From NCBI RefSeq assembly GCF_024868665.1, contig NC_079896.1, forward strand, positions 3,383,029-3,447,028: a stretch of 64,000 nucleotides of DNA. The letters are read 5' to 3'. Shown piece after piece: positions 1-13,888 of the stretch. The notes under the pieces are model-generated. The model did not search any database and was not told where the DNA came from. It saw only the letters and a program-made list of their open reading frames with translations. The stretch's first letter is position 1. Each line of letters begins with the position of its first letter. Position numbers and translations under genes: made by a program. Origin of the DNA: Triplophysa rosa. Lineage: Eukaryota; Chordata; Actinopteri; Cypriniformes; Nemacheilidae.

Positions 1-111
1 ATATAATAAAGATGTAACCTTAAAAGTAATATGAAATTGAGAAGATAAGGAAAAAACCAATACATGCACATATACAGACACATGCGTGTATCTTTATACA
101 TACATATGTAC

Positions 112-128
112 CCACACACACACACACA
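112..128. repeat. (CA)n microsatellite
   Basis: An uninterrupted CA dinucleotide tract of about 17 bp in noncoding DNA. Confidence 0.9.
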
Positions 129-1724
129 AAAATTGTATGTGAATATGGCAGTTATTCCGTGCAATGATATTTTTCAAAGTACCACAGAACCTGTACTTCT
201 TGTGTTGGTGTTAACATTGCACGCTGCGTGCGGATATATTAAAGACCGTGTTTTTTAAATGGGTTTCCTTTTGTGACCTTTCTAGCTGCTGGCACAGATT
301 GAGTCTCAGTCCCATGTCTCTCCGCACTGACCTCAGAACAGCTTTGAACATCTGTGGCAGACTAGAGAGCCTCGTAGGACCCTGACATTTAAATAAAAGA
401 TGCTGTAATCTGGGGAGAAATGTCGTGCCTTACTCGGGTGGCCAGAATCTGATAACATGGAATAGCTTTTAAAGCACAACGAGAAGAAGGGGGCTTCGCT
501 TAAATACTAAGCCCCCTCTCTCTTTTCTTCCTCTAGTATACAAGAGCACTACATTGATCAAAGATGTGTGCGTTTCCTTACCCTGCAGTGTACGTGTTCC
601 AGGTATGTGGTCAATTTCTGGGTGACTGAATGCAGTAATTCACCTTTTTTACAGTGTGGCCATCATACCGGCCCTCTTTTTAATGGTTGAGCCCTCTTGT
701 GAAAGGATGCCAGAAAGATGGATTTAATAGAACAAGCAAAAATGATGTCAGGGATAACCCCGCACTTGGCCTCAGCTAGTTTGAAATTGAGACCACTCGT
801 TGTTAAAACGATTTTTTATGTTATTGTTAAAATACTTTTTTTTAAAAGTATTTTATGAATATTTCATTTCTTCTGCCTCTTGCTTTTTGCCAGCTTCACT
901 GGAATTCAACCTGCATACAGATTGTTAGTATGTGGAGAGAATGGGTTTTAAAATAGAGTAAAAGTACTTTTTCTGTAGTGCTAGAGGTGTTCCCATTAGC
1001 GCATGTACTTCGCCAACATTCAGATTTGCAAATGTAGATAAATTCCCCACATTACAGTGGCAATCTCAGAGAAATTATGATCAGTCAAGAGATTCTAGCC
1101 TAATATACCAAAACGATTTGAATTTATGACAGAAATGAGCCGAATCCATCAGTGCTGGAGTATACCAGGAGAGTTTTAACATATCACTGCTGTCACAAAA
1201 TGGATGTCAGAAATGAAGACGAAATAATTTAGCGAGGTTTATGTACTTTTGTACTGAAACAAAAGAAACCATCTACCGATGGAGCATAAACAAAATCATT
1301 TGAAATTCAAGACATATTGTCTAATGCAAATAATAAATGTGTCCGTTTTAAGATTGTTTCGATTTTTAATGCGCTTCATTCATAAAACATATGCAGAACG
1401 AATTGCTATGTAAATTCTTCGTACACTTTATCTGTACATAAATTGTTGCATTAAAATAAATTTACATACTGTAGGGGGTGGCTTTATGAACAGTTTAAAT
1501 CAATTCCACTGATGTTTCACGAACAAAGCCCATTAAGAAAACGATGACATATGAATGTGAATGTTTGCAGTGCACATGACACAGGAATCATCACTGCTGA
1601 ACTGCATGCATCAACATTTGCCATGGAAGCTGTTCACCCCGGCTTTACCATCGACATGCCCTGGTGTGCGCAAAACCTCTGCTTACCATTCTACGCCTGT
1701 CTCTACAGAGCTGACGCAAACCAG

Positions 1725-1747
1725 GTAAACAAACAAACAAACAAACA
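1725..1747. repeat. (AAAC)n microsatellite
   Basis: Five to six tandem AAAC units, directly readable, in noncoding DNA. Confidence 0.85.
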
Positions 1748-1979
1748 GGCTCAGAGAGCACTCCAAGATAATACTTTCCCTTGAATAGTGTAAACCTCTA
1801 ATATTGCACAAAGCCCATCCCATTTACCCACATCCCTTATGTATAATAGCATATGTGACTCTGGATTTTATTTGCTGTCTTTATTTTGGTTTTACTGGCA
1901 TGGTGAAACAAGAATTGGAGGCGATTGAAAGTAACAGATGTGTTTAATTGCGATGATACGTTTTTAGTTGCCTCTGTCA

Positions 1980-2660
1980 CAGTGGATCACGACTGTATTA
2001 TTATTATTGTTTAATTTTATTTGTTTATTTATTTGCTGTGGACAAGTTCAGACCGAACATAGTATCAAAATTTATCCTACAATCGCTTACGAAAATGTCT
2101 TAAAACATTGAAAATTAATATTATCATTGATATATATTTTGTTAGCTATTAATTAATTGTTTTAAATAATTAATATTTTACTTATTATTATTATTATTAT
2201 TATTTTGATATCCTTACTATGCACATTTATATGTTTTTATTTTGTTATCTATTAGTATAATTGTTTATTTTAATTATTATTGTAATTATTGTTGTGATTA
2301 TTATTTTAATTATTTAATTATTATGTAATTATTATATAATTTAGGAGTAGTAGTAGTGTTATTTGTTATTAGTTATATATACATTATTGCATTATTTTTT
2401 CTAGTTGGTTCTTTAGGTATAGTTATATGTTGTTTCATTGTTGTGTTTAGCATTGTATTAAGTTATTATTATTATTATTATTATATCCTTATTATTCACA
2501 TTTATATATTAGTTAGTTATAGATATCTTTTTTTATTGTATTAGTGCACTATTTTAAAATATTGTTGTTTATTAATGTATATTTTCTAGCCTAATTATCC
2601 ACATTTGTGTGTAGTTTGTATATTAGTTCTTTATGTTATTGTATATTTATTGTATTGTTG
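1980..2660. repeat. AT-rich low-complexity block with (TTA)n tracts
   Basis: About 680 bp of strongly AT-rich sequence built from TTA/ATT units, with clean trinucleotide runs at about 2182-2204 and 2463-2484. ORFs across it translate to strings of hydrophobic residues and tyrosines and are artefacts of composition. Confidence 0.85.
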
Positions 2661-5600
2661 TGCTTAGCATTGTTTGGCCTTGTGTCACAGCCCACCAGTT
2701 CTAACATAAACACTGGTCTAACGTAAGAAGATCGCAGCATATTAAACCATCACTGTCTTTACTGGGGTTTACCACCCTCAGTCCTCGAGGTAAGAAATGT
2801 TGCATCACTGGTCAAATGAAGCAAGGAAGTGAAAGAGCATGAAAGCGTGAACGTTTCCTCTCCACCAGCCTACTGCATAGTGCACTTGTGCCCCTCGACC
2901 CCGTTCAAAGTGCCATTAATATCCGAGCTCTCATTTGACCTTCCTGGAAAAATCCCTTTCACAAATCCGCCCGTGGGACTGAGTCCTGATAGCTCTTTAC
3001 AACGAGGAAGAATCTGTTGTTATTGTTGCTACAGCTAGAGCTCTTTTTTTCACCCTACAAATCCTGAGGCCACAAAATCACCTCATGCATCAGGGTTTAT
3101 GGTTTGACCAGCCAGCCAAAATTGTACCTAATCTGAAATGTGTACAGGGTAAATTAGCCGGCCCCTAACCACTAATAAAATAAAACAAATAAATACAAAG
3201 ATAGAAAGTAGATTAAATAAATCACCCAACAGGAGTTTTCCCAGTGTCATAAAAATCCACTCCAGTGAAAAAACACCTCAATAGGGGACTGGAATATGAA
3301 GATGGGCCTTGAGGCGGAAAAATATCAAATTATTGGTCTCTGTCGAGAAAGCAGATGTTTTGGAAATGCAAATGATTATTGCTCGGCGCTCTTCATTGTG
3401 TTTGGTTGTGAGTGTATAGCCCTACGTCCCCGGGGTGAACTGCATTATTCTTATATAAGAAGGTGAAAAGAGACACAGTTAAACAGAAACCGGTGGGATT
3501 AAGATTCTTGATTCAATTTCTTACTACGTTATCTGTTCAAATAATATGATTTATCTTAAGTCTTATGATTTATTGTGAGGTATATACTGTCATAAGATAC
3601 CAGACAGAAATAAATCATCTATGCTTTTCCATATAAGCAATGCATAATGCACTCAAGATTGTTGATGGGAAATATATAAATAGCGTTGATTGACTGAGGT
3701 TTTACAAAACACCATGGTAACCATAGTTTCTGTTAAAATACCATATTTCTGACATTACTTGTCATTACTGCGTCAACATAATGTACATTCTGGGTTAAAT
3801 AGTTGATGCACCTGTGACAAGTTACCACAGAAAATACAATAGTTGTCACGTCTTTATTTGGAAAAACTAAGAAAAGCATGTTACAGTGATTAGGGTCATT
3901 TGTTCTTTATTTAGATTTTGTCCACATTTATAGATTTAACAAAAAAGTTAACATTGTAAAGGATGTTATAAAATTTTAAAAAATCCAAAATAAATCAAAA
4001 CTACATTATATTGTCGTGTTGTCACACATCTTAAAGTGATAAAAATGATTTCGTCATTTACCCACCCTCTTCTCATTTCTAACCTGTATGACTTTATTTC
4101 TTCTGCAGAACACAAAAAAATATTTTTAAGAAAGTTGGTAAGCGAACAACGGCGGTACCCATTTACTTTTAGAGGCAAAACCAATGCAAATCGGTTACAT
4201 TCTTCAAAATATCTGCTGAAAAGCTCTCAGCCTGAGATGCTGTATTCCATTTAGTTTCCATCAAGCCTGTGCTTTTTAACTGCTTTTATTTGGTCCAAGT
4301 CATCCCTTTAAAAATTTTTTTTTATTTTTTTTACTAATTAAAGGTTTGTTTTGTAATGAAAGAAATGAAACCCATTAATACCTAATACAAATACATACTT
4401 GTATTTGAGAAACTGTCTTCAGTACAATCAAACGCCAACACACCCTGTCACACAATGAGCTCATATTAGCATAAACATTGTCGCACGTCACGAGGTGTGT
4501 TTGTACTGTATGTGCATGAAAGTGGAAAGCAGACAATAGCAAAGCGAATGACACCGTGCCACGCATTTGCATCAAACATACTTCTGTCTTTCTGCCACAG
4601 GTTGATTTTCGCCGCGTTGATAACACACCTCCATCTCACTCTGATGACCCGACACATCCCTATTCATGTTAATGTAAAGTAAACCGGCTTTCCATGGAAA
4701 CACGGGTGAGTCAATTTTCAAGGCCTTCTCGTGCGTAAAATAGGAGGAATACGAAATAAAAGACCTTGATATTGCACATTCTAAGAGAATGCAAGTGGAT
4801 GCAACATAAGATTTGATCGCTTTGACTGTAAATGAGGTAATATAACATTCATCTCCATACCAAACATATGCATAAGGTCTACATGGACGGATCGGATTAA
4901 TTTAATTGCAAATGAACAATGATGTGGGGGTATTCATGTGAAAAGGAGCAAGGGCAGCATAAGGAGGGCGAACCACTTGATGAGAAATGAATGGGAGAGA
5001 TTGTGCTTTACATGGCGACTTGCTGTTTAAAGAGCCATTCGTCTTTTTCAAAATGCAGTCTTGACAAATATTTGGATTTGGAAATATTGATCTTTCCACA
5101 TTCAACTGAATAGGAACTGTGAGAGCCTAAAGAGGTGAAGAATGAACAATCTCGTCCTATAGAGAATAGTTTGCACAAAAATGTCTTTCTTCCTCAGAAC
5201 ACACTAATCATTTTTCTAATATGCTGCCTTAAAATTTTAGTCTGGACCTAAAAAGCGTTAGATGAGCTGGAATTTCTTGGGACCACTTTTATGGTGTTTT
5301 TTTATATTTTCATATGGAAAAAAGTGGCAAATATATGCACATATAGGATATATTTTTAATATATATATATAATTTCTCTTGTGTTCTGTGGTTGGAAGAA
5401 AGTAAAGGGGGTAAATGACTTTAAAAAGAAGCATACTCTTCAGTTTTTTCTACAAGATGCAGGGGGTGTAAAAATGTGGGAAATGTACTTTAGCTTGGAT
5501 TCAGATGAACAGAAATGGGACTCTTTATGTTTAAAGAACTAAAAAAATCCTCAGCAGAGACCCTTGAGACAGACGCGGCAATCAGTCCACGATCATATTG

Positions 5601-6357
5601 GAGGTGATTGATTCGAGTACTGCTAAAAACTGCACTTGTGTGGTACTTGTATTTTTTAAGGAATCAACTGATGTATCCAGTTTTACTTTTTAAGCCTACA
5701 GGACATTTCCACCTTTCAGAAGTCACACGTTGGCAGAACGCACCTTGTCGGTAATGTCAATACACCACTAAATATCACATAATAGATTTCTCAGTCCATG
5801 CATGTCTTGGGTCACTGCTGCCGAAAATACGATCAAATTGTATGCGTCGCCCTATTTAAACCTGTTCCTTTAGACCTTGGCCTAAATATAAATGCCAGTC
5901 ATGCATAGATTCATTCAGAAATTACAATTTCCAATATTTAGGAATTAGTCAGGGTTTCTGGCCCATAGCACAGAATAGATTCCAATAGAGAGGAGCAATA
6001 CAGTGGTTAAATGAGTTCTCAGGGGCATTTCTAAATGCCCTGACCCTGGGGTGAATACTTATCCACTAAGAGAGGGACGATTTGAGGCTGGCAGTGAAGC
6101 GCGGGGTGGGAAAGATAGGCTGGTAATTGCCATGCCAAGGCAGGGTGTATTAGAATGCCTGAATACATGAATAAGTATGTTGCGGATTCTGTGGAAGCTT
6201 GCGGTTAAGGATTCGAGTTAGGGGGGGCATACGGTGTCTGAATAGCATCTTAGCCCATGAAACTTTCCTAAACAGCAGCATCTATTACGTTTTTTTTACA
6301 TTTTCTGCAAAAAATATGATGTGCTTGCCCATGCAAAATTCACTTGCAGTATGTAAA

Positions 6358-6450
6358 GGTGGTGAGGGTGGTTGCTAGGGAATTGCTAAGCAGTTGCTAA
6401 GGTGTTTTGAATGTTTTTTTAGTGTTGCTCTACGGTTACTAGGTGGATGC
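6358..6450. repeat. GTTGCTA(A/G)GG-type tandem repeat
   Basis: Degenerate tandem units with the core TTGCTAGG / TTGCTAAGG, followed by a TTACTAGGTGG variant. I recall this as a common dispersed minisatellite-like repeat of fish genomes. No coding content is visible. Confidence 0.6.
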
Positions 6451-8529
6451 CGATGGGCAAGTTATTCGCTAAATTTCATACGCTTTCAAAACCCAGCGTG
6501 CTGCCTTCCGTTGTTGTGTAGCCTTTCAAGTCGTTCCTTATTTTTGGATGTTTTCTCGATGCTTTGTTAAATTTTAATACAGTCTGTTTTCTTTTGATGT
6601 CTACAAAGAAAAACAATGTAAGTTGAACTGCAGCACAATTCATTAATCTTTAAATATGACCGGCAAGATTTGTTATTCAGTCCTTCTCTCAAAAGAAGAC
6701 CTTGAGGGTGTGATACAAAGCTTTGTGAGGTTTAATGTAATGAGATTTGAATCTATAGTCTCTCAAAGGCATACAGTATATACAGTGCATTGTATTGTCA
6801 TATCTTTGCATCGGGGGCTGAAGATTTTATTGCGTTATATCAAAAGCTGTTTGCTGAAAATAATAATAGGCGTTTAGAAAAACACGAATTAAAAGTGCAA
6901 TGGTTACATGTCCACCGGGTGGCGCTCTACTGTCATACTCGGTATATACAAAATACTTAAATATTTGATGTTGTCGAGTTGGAACGTCACAATCTTTTGT
7001 TGCTCCTAAAAATACAACATTTTAATAAACGGTTGCTCTAACCCTGAATTCATAGGGAAATGATTGATTTGGCTGAAATAAAGATTGTTCCAGGACCAGC
7101 AAATTAAGTTGAGATGAAAATTTCATAGCCAAATTATGGCTATTTTGGTATATACATAGTGCATGACAAGTCAGAGATTTAGACACTCGATACTTTTAGT
7201 TTTAGTCATATAGCACTTCTGTCTTTTATAAACAATTTTTTTTATGCACAGATGTTTTTGAAATTAATGACTTGTCTAAACAAACAAAAAGCAGCCAATA
7301 AGAGCACAGAATAGATTTGTACTAGAAGAGAATATTTCTAATCAAGCGTTGTGGATACTAAAGACTAAATACAACCATTTTGGTTGTTTTATTTAGGATT
7401 TTCATTTGGCACAATATAATTCCCATTTTTGTTTGATTTACATTTATGTTATTCCATGTTTTGATAAAGTGACTTCAAACTTTGAACCTCTTTGTTTTCT
7501 ATTATATGTTCATATATATGAACAATGTAAATATTGACAAAGCTGGTTTTTAAAATTCTGTCATTGTCCATCCAGCCACCACCAGAGGCTTTATTGCGGT
7601 GACGCATCACTTGTCTCACAGATTGTACCCACTCAGCAGGCTGACCATCTGGTTTGTCTTCACACAAGGAAAGAAATACAAATCATACGTAGCCACATAT
7701 TGCAGAGATGACATTTTACCCAGAAGACAAACAGTTGTGGAAAAAGTTCATCTGTGTTCTGCAGCTCGCAGCCATATGGAGACTTCTTCAGTCTATCTGC
7801 TGAGTTAAGAGCTGTGGAGACAGGACTCATCCGACACAGCGCACGGGAATGTGCGCGCTGACACGTTCAAGGCACTATATGGAAGTTTTGGAATGTATCA
7901 GCCACAGGCATGTTGTGTGTTAAAGAACATTTATTATGAGAACACACCATTGTGTTTTATCCGTGTGAGGGTTGTCGTATGATTCACGCAAACAGACTCA
8001 TTTCAGCTGTATTTCTTCTAAGAGATTTTTAAAGAAACATCTGAGGCAAAGTTACTTAAAAGAAACATAAGAGCTCCATTAACTCTGCTGAGCCGTGACA
8101 GAATGACCTCCGAGCGATGCAGTTTTCCCCTGGGTTAGGCCAAATTTGGTGGTGATCTAACCAGACCGTATCTGGACCGCCCTACTACTTTCTAAGAGGT
8201 AATATGAAACATGTCATCTTGAATGAATAGAACTAATATGGCAGCGTCACTCTGAGAGCCATTATGAGCATCATTACCGCCTGCTGGAGCAAATCACAAT
8301 ACAGGCAACACCAAAGCACTGGTGTAATTTTAGAAAAGAGCAAATATACATTTCTCCTGACCTGCCATAACAAAACTGCTCTGCATCATCTAACACTGTG
8401 TCCTAACCAGTGATTAAAAGTATCTTTCCAAGTAATTCCAAGTTTCTGTCGTAATCGGCCGCAATGAGCGACAGGAAAATGCCAAGGGACGATGTTGCTA
8501 CTCAGAGATTGTTCTTTCATAGCTCAGGA

Positions 8530-8850
8530 GATTTGATGGAGTTCTGGTCTCAGATGTTTCTCCTAAAATTGGTTATAGAAACAAGTGAGAATTTTTTTTA
8601 ATACACGTAGATATGGAGGTCTAGATTGTAGAGGTAAAATAATCTGGATTTGGGTCAATTTGATGAGAAATGTTTGAGTTCACATCGACATCTTCAATAA
8701 TATTAACGTTTGATTGAGGAGTTACCGCTTCTGGAACTCTAATGGAGACAGATTCCTGCATCTCTTTCTCAAATATCTGAGACTCGGTAGAATTAAGGTC
8801 AAATTTCCATTTCTTCATCGTTTAATCTCATTGTTGTCTATAAGAAATAA
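8530..8850 (-). repeat. Dispersed repeat, copy A (pairs with 36845-37125)
   Basis: Read on the minus strand this segment resembles 36845-37125 read on the plus strand. Shared blocks include GAGATTAAACG, a CTCCTGCATCTCAG-like block, AACATTTCTCATCAAATT and the TTTCTCCTAAAATTG end. The 65-codon minus ORF inside it (8621-8818) is part of the repeat, not an established gene. The family is not identified. Confidence 0.65.
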
Positions 8851-9675
8851 TTGCGATATTAAAGAGATCACATCTGGGATTTTTCTTTCTTAGTACTGAA
8901 CATACTGCAGGTATAGACGGTTTCGGCGGTCGTACCCGTCTGGCCCCGAAGTTAACTTCCAGTTTGTGTTTGGTTATAACATAGCAATTTATTTTATATT
9001 TAATTGATGTTAATGAACATTTTATTGGATATTCGTTGTTTTAATTTGGATTAAAACTACTCAGCAGTTATTGATTCTTTGCGGAGGTTCACTGTTAAAG
9101 TTAAGTTCGGGCCACATAACATAGGAACCGGCGAGCTCAGGGCCGCCCGGACAGAACGCCAAATACTCATACCTTTCTACCATCGCTTTATTGTTATTTT
9201 CTGTATAGACGAACTTGTGAAGTACAAATGTGTAATTTTTCTATTGCGTTGCATTCAAGAGCAAATAAGCAATCTTGTCTCTGTAATCCTACATGTGTGT
9301 GTACATGCTGTACGGCTTGTTTGCTTTTGCTTTCTTCTCATTCTGTGTAAATAACAGGCTAGGAAATCTGCACGGATGGAGCCGGCATAGACAGACATAA
9401 GCTATGTAACATATGTCCTGAACGGCTGTGATCTCTGTCCACGTGGCCACGATTGACCCCTGGTCGATTAAAAGATCCAAATTGGCTGTTTGATATATGG
9501 CCGGTCTTGGTTAAGAGTGTTCCCTTCAGTCAATTCTCTCCATTTCTTTCAAGGGCAGCCATTATCTCCTGCTGGACAAATAGGAGATGGCCTTACTATA
9601 ATGGGCCATTTGAAAGTGATTGGATGTTATGTGTCATCACATGGTCAAAACATGGCAAAGCAAATGAGTTGAAGA

Positions 9676-9915
9676 GATGAAAATTCCATCATTTATTCAC
9701 CCTCATGTCATTCCGAACCTGTATGACTTTCTTTCGTCTGCAGAACACAAAAGAAGATATTTTGAGGAATGTTTGTAACCAAACAACACTGGACCCCATT
9801 GACTTCCATTGTATGGACAGAAAACCACGGAGACATTTCTCAAAACGCCTTGTGCGACATGAGGTGAATGAATGATGACAGGATTTTTAGTTGGCGGTGA
9901 ACTATCCCTTTATCC
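9676..9915 (+). repeat. TIR element of the AAAGGGATAGTTCACC family
   Basis: A roughly 240 bp segment whose right end reads GGTGAACTATCCCTTTA. Its core has AACACAAAAGAAGATATTTTG, then a block reading ACTGGACCCCATTGACTTCC. The same modules recur at 4040-4260, 18180-18430, 19406-20052, 35636-35945 and 39185-39475. It is a short element without coding capacity, and the family is typical of teleosts. Confidence 0.75.
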
Positions 9916-10991
9916 TACAAGTTCAAAATCACCAAATCTGCTGTAAAGGTCAAAATCTCTTCATTGTACCCGTCAGCCATGAAGTGTCACATCAAGAGAA
10001 TTCCGTGATGTGCAAAAAATGAATAAAAAGAGACACCCAGACTGGAGACCGTGCTTTTGAGTGGCCCGCCCTGAGTCTTTTGAACCCCACCTTCCCACGA
10101 ACTTCATATATGACCCTGTTAGGAGTGTCGCACGGCACATCCTTTCACATTAAAGCATGATGTGCTAAACAATAGACTTCTCGACGGGAGTGCACAGACT
10201 TCTCTATTCTTTCCCCCGTTTTTGTTTATTGTCATAGCTATTTTCCTCCACACATGCGTGCTTCACCCTGTATGTATGGCCGTCTGATGTTCTGTAATTC
10301 GGGCTGAGAGACACACATGCCACGAATCCGGACCGCTGCTGTTCCTCCTTCAGCTGGCCTGACGCACAAACCTTCCTGAGATGAAGGGGAAAGACAATTG
10401 ATGGTTCGTGAAGGTTTTTACTGCGAACAACAAGGAAAAGTAAATATTTTGGGTTTGTGTCACGTCCAGCACCATCTGCTCTAAAAAGAAAGACTGGTCT
10501 TTGAAAGCTGGGAAATTTTGTGGAACTTTTGTTACAGTTCATGGAGAATGTTTTCTGGCTGCTTTGCGTAACATTTGCAGTAGTGTAGTGCTTTGATGTC
10601 TATGCTAATTGTTTTGACAGAACTGACTGAGCTTAGTTTCCTTCATTAAAGAAATATATTTCATGTGTTTGATGATAAACAGGCATAATTAGTCAACATT
10701 ACTGAACGTATTTATGTATTTAATGTTTCATGTTATGTGCTCTCTCTTTTGCAAGCATGTAAATGTACAATTTATGTAATGTAAGGATTGTGTTGTGTTG
10801 TGTTGACTAATGACATTTCTTTGATGTGTTACAAGTCAATAAATTTCTCTTCCTGTCATTGCAGTTCAACATCCTGTTGGCAGGGTCAAATCAATTGAAA
10901 TGCCAGTTTATGAAGTGAAAGGAAGCCAATTTTTGTAATTCCTGCTGCGTTTAGACATACGATTTGACTACTTGCAGGTATCCTATTTCTC

Positions 10992-11932
10992 TTGTTTTCT
11001 TCCATATGCCTATAATTTTACACAAGGTTATTTTAGTTTACTAAATTAAAACTTTGAAAACGTTTCTTTTTTTTAAATCAAATTAAATATGGTCCTAAAA
11101 CGTATTGGAAAAACGTGTATACGAAACATTAGCCTAAAATGTCGCCTCAGAAATAAACTGAAATAAGTTTAAGGCACTAAAATTATAATAATAAACAAAA
11201 ACTAAAATAACAATAAAAAAATCTTATATAGCAAGATAAAAAAACAGATTAATGACGAAAGCATATAATAAAATTGCAAAACATTAACTAAAATTAACAA
11301 AAAATTAAAAATAAAAGCTAATCTAAAATATTACTAAAACTAAAAACAAAACTATAATAACTCTGTTCTACACTCTAAAAAATGCTAGGTTATTTTAGGT
11401 CTGTCAAATGAATAATCATGATTAATCCCAAATAAATGCAGACCAGAAAAAGTATGTATTTACATACTGTGCATATTAATGATATATTTATAAAAACATG
11501 CACATACATGCACGTGTTTAAGAAAAATAAAAAAACATGAATTAAATAATGTTCAATTAAATTAAATATTTCCTAAATATATACATGCATGTGTACGTGT
11601 ATGCGTTTATATACACAAAGTTAAAATGCACAGTACACAGACAAATATTATGTAGACACAAACTTTATTCTAGATGCGATTAATCGTTTATTTTAAACCC
11701 AACATTGGGTCAAAAGCGACGAACCCAGCTGTTGGGATGTAAATTAACCTATGCTGGGTTGTTTAAAACTATTGTTGGGTTAAATACAGTATAAACCATT
11801 TCTAATTTAATCCAACGGTTGTCCCTTTCTGACCCATTGCTGGGTTGAAATTGATCCTGAGTGTAACATTAGTCTTTGTGCTGTAAGCATTTAGTCGACA
11901 CTATTGTCATTGTTTTCTTCCATATGCCTATA
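10992..11932. repeat. Direct 23-bp repeats flanking a composite repeat region
   Basis: The same 23 bp, containing CTTCCATATGCCTATA, occurs at 10992-11014 and 11910-11932. Between them lie A-rich DNA and, at about 11370-11870, a block with several AACCCA/TGGGTT motifs in both orientations. Related segments with the core AACATTAG(C/T)CTTTG recur at about 11864 and 11970. This looks like local duplication combined with repeat insertion. Confidence 0.55.
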
Positions 11933-13412
11933 GTTTCATGAGAGATTTTAAGTAATAGAGTCTAATTCTAACATTAGCCTTTGCACTGTACACGATTTGC
12001 CTTGTACCGAATGGCAAAGCAAGAAAAAAGCTCCTGTTCTGAGCATTTATGCAATCCTTTCCACAGCTGCCGAAGAGATTAACATTGTAAACAATTGTTG
12101 CACTCAGAGGAAAGGACCTGACCCCTAGGAAAGCGTATGTGTTCTGCCAACCTCCGGCCTTCTCGTTTCTTCATCTCATGAACAAGATGAATAATATCTA
12201 ATACAAAAATTTCATCACAGGAACCGTAATAGCTCCAATGCCTATTGTGATAACGGCTGTTTGTTGACGCTGAGAAAATCGACACAATCAACAGGCAATG
12301 TACATGCTATCTCAAAGACCCCATATTGAAGCGGGTATCCTCCAGAGGGAGACCTCCGCGCTGTTTTGAATGGGTGGCCTAAACAAAGGACAAGAGGTGG
12401 AGAAAGGGACACAAGTGTGAGCCAATAGAAACCAGTTTGGGTTCTCTGTAAATTTCAAGTCAATAAGAGCTCTAGTGAACACAGTTGAACACTTTGACAC
12501 AGCCGGACATTTGACTTATGAACACCAAGGCCCATAAACTGAAGTTTCTTGCGACTTTCTCAGGATTATTCACATAATTTAGAGACTTGCCTTGAACCAG
12601 TTCCCTTAAAATGTGTTTCGTCCTCGCGCTGGAATAGAAGAGCACTTGAACTTTTTTCTGCAAAGAATTTATAGACTGTGCCTGAAAGGTAGGAGCGCTT
12701 CTGTGTGGAATGTCTAGCTTGAATGCGCTAAAACGTCCAACCTTTCAACATGTCAAGGAGCCGTTAAACCTGTAAAGTGATTCATATCATTCTCACTTCT
12801 CTCTTTAAACCATACGCCACTTCAGCTGAAAGGGACGATATGTTCTGCCGAAGCGATCAAACTGTCAAATTCAAAGCGAATGGCCAAGTAATGTTATAAC
12901 GGCTAAATCAAAACGCATCTTTTATTTTAACACTGAATTTGGTCTAATGAAATGATGGTGTGTGTTAAGAGATGTTGCCTCTCGACTTTCTCCGAGTGTT
13001 TTTGCTTCACTGTGAATTCTGTTAATAATGATGCATTTGAAAGAATTTGACGATACCATTTTACTGTTGTTATGGCTCTCTGGAATGCTTGATTCTGATT
13101 GGTCAAAAGTGGCAGGTGTTCCATAGTTTGTATGAATATTATAAATAAATATTTCGGCTGCATTCATTGTGAGAAAACATACAAGACCCCTAATTTTGTA
13201 TTTTGGTTGCATGTTATTCCTTGCATATGTAAATGTGGTTTTAAAAGGAAATATCTTTAGGAAGGTCTCGTGTGATCAGATAGAATAATGGGAAGTCTTG
13301 GTTGGAAATAAAATACTTTTTTCCAACCTACAGATGACAAAACAAATCCAAAAGCACATGCAGACAGGCTTAAATGCCAATGGGGAAAATAACCAGATAT
13401 TGTTATAAGGCT

Positions 13413-13431
13413 CCTCTCTCTCTCTCTCTCT
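13413..13431. repeat. (TC)n microsatellite
   Basis: A short uninterrupted TC dinucleotide tract in noncoding DNA about 450 bp upstream of the first slc16a1 coding exon. Confidence 0.9.
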
Positions 13432-13888
13432 GACATAAACCTCTGATCCTCCTACAATAATGTAAGTCACATTTCCATTTTGGAGGGCATGTTCGCTTTA
13501 AAAGCCTCCTGCTGTGGCTTTACAAAATACTTAATATGCTCAGGTCGGCTGCGAGGTTTTATACGTAAAGGCACCGAGAGTCTGTCGGTGGTTCCTTTGA
13601 ACGCTTTTCTGCCACATGTATGCACAATGAAAGTGTCGGATTTGATTCTGTTTCTTGATGTGGGAAGCTTTGATGTATTTGTGCAGAATATGTCATGGGC
13701 ATGAAGTTTTCCAGACATCGCTGATCTATGAAACGTTGATCTTTTAGAATGCAATCAAAATGATATTTTATTTATTAAAAAGGGATTTTTTTTATTGATT
13801 GCACGACCGGTTTAACCCCTTGACTCACAGTGTTTCTATTTCTTTATAAAGTCTTTTGTGAACACCCGGTCACCTGCACTCAGGAGCC

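Larger units (their letters stand above)
1..13883. other. Noncoding region upstream of slc16a1 coding exons
   Basis: I see no exon of a recognisable protein here on either strand. The ORFs, up to 112 codons, lack family motifs and plausible splice contexts. The stretch holds AT-rich DNA with TTA repeats (about 1980-2660), simple repeats, a GTTGCTA-type repeat (6358-6450) and several dispersed repeats listed separately. The first slc16a1 coding exon is preceded by a splice acceptor (AG at 13882-13883), so a noncoding first exon and promoter of slc16a1 should lie somewhere in this region or further left. I could not place it. Confidence 0.6.

Noticed and set aside
2356..2544. 62-codon hydrophobic ORF as a membrane peptide
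   Set aside because: It is the translation of a TTA/ATT low-complexity tract.
8621..8818. 65-codon minus ORF as a small gene
   Set aside because: It lies within a dispersed repeat whose other copy (36845-37125) does not keep the frame.
10204..10542. 112-codon minus-strand ORF upstream of slc16a1
   Set aside because: No recognisable domain or motif and no splice sites that extend it; its length is within chance for this much sequence.
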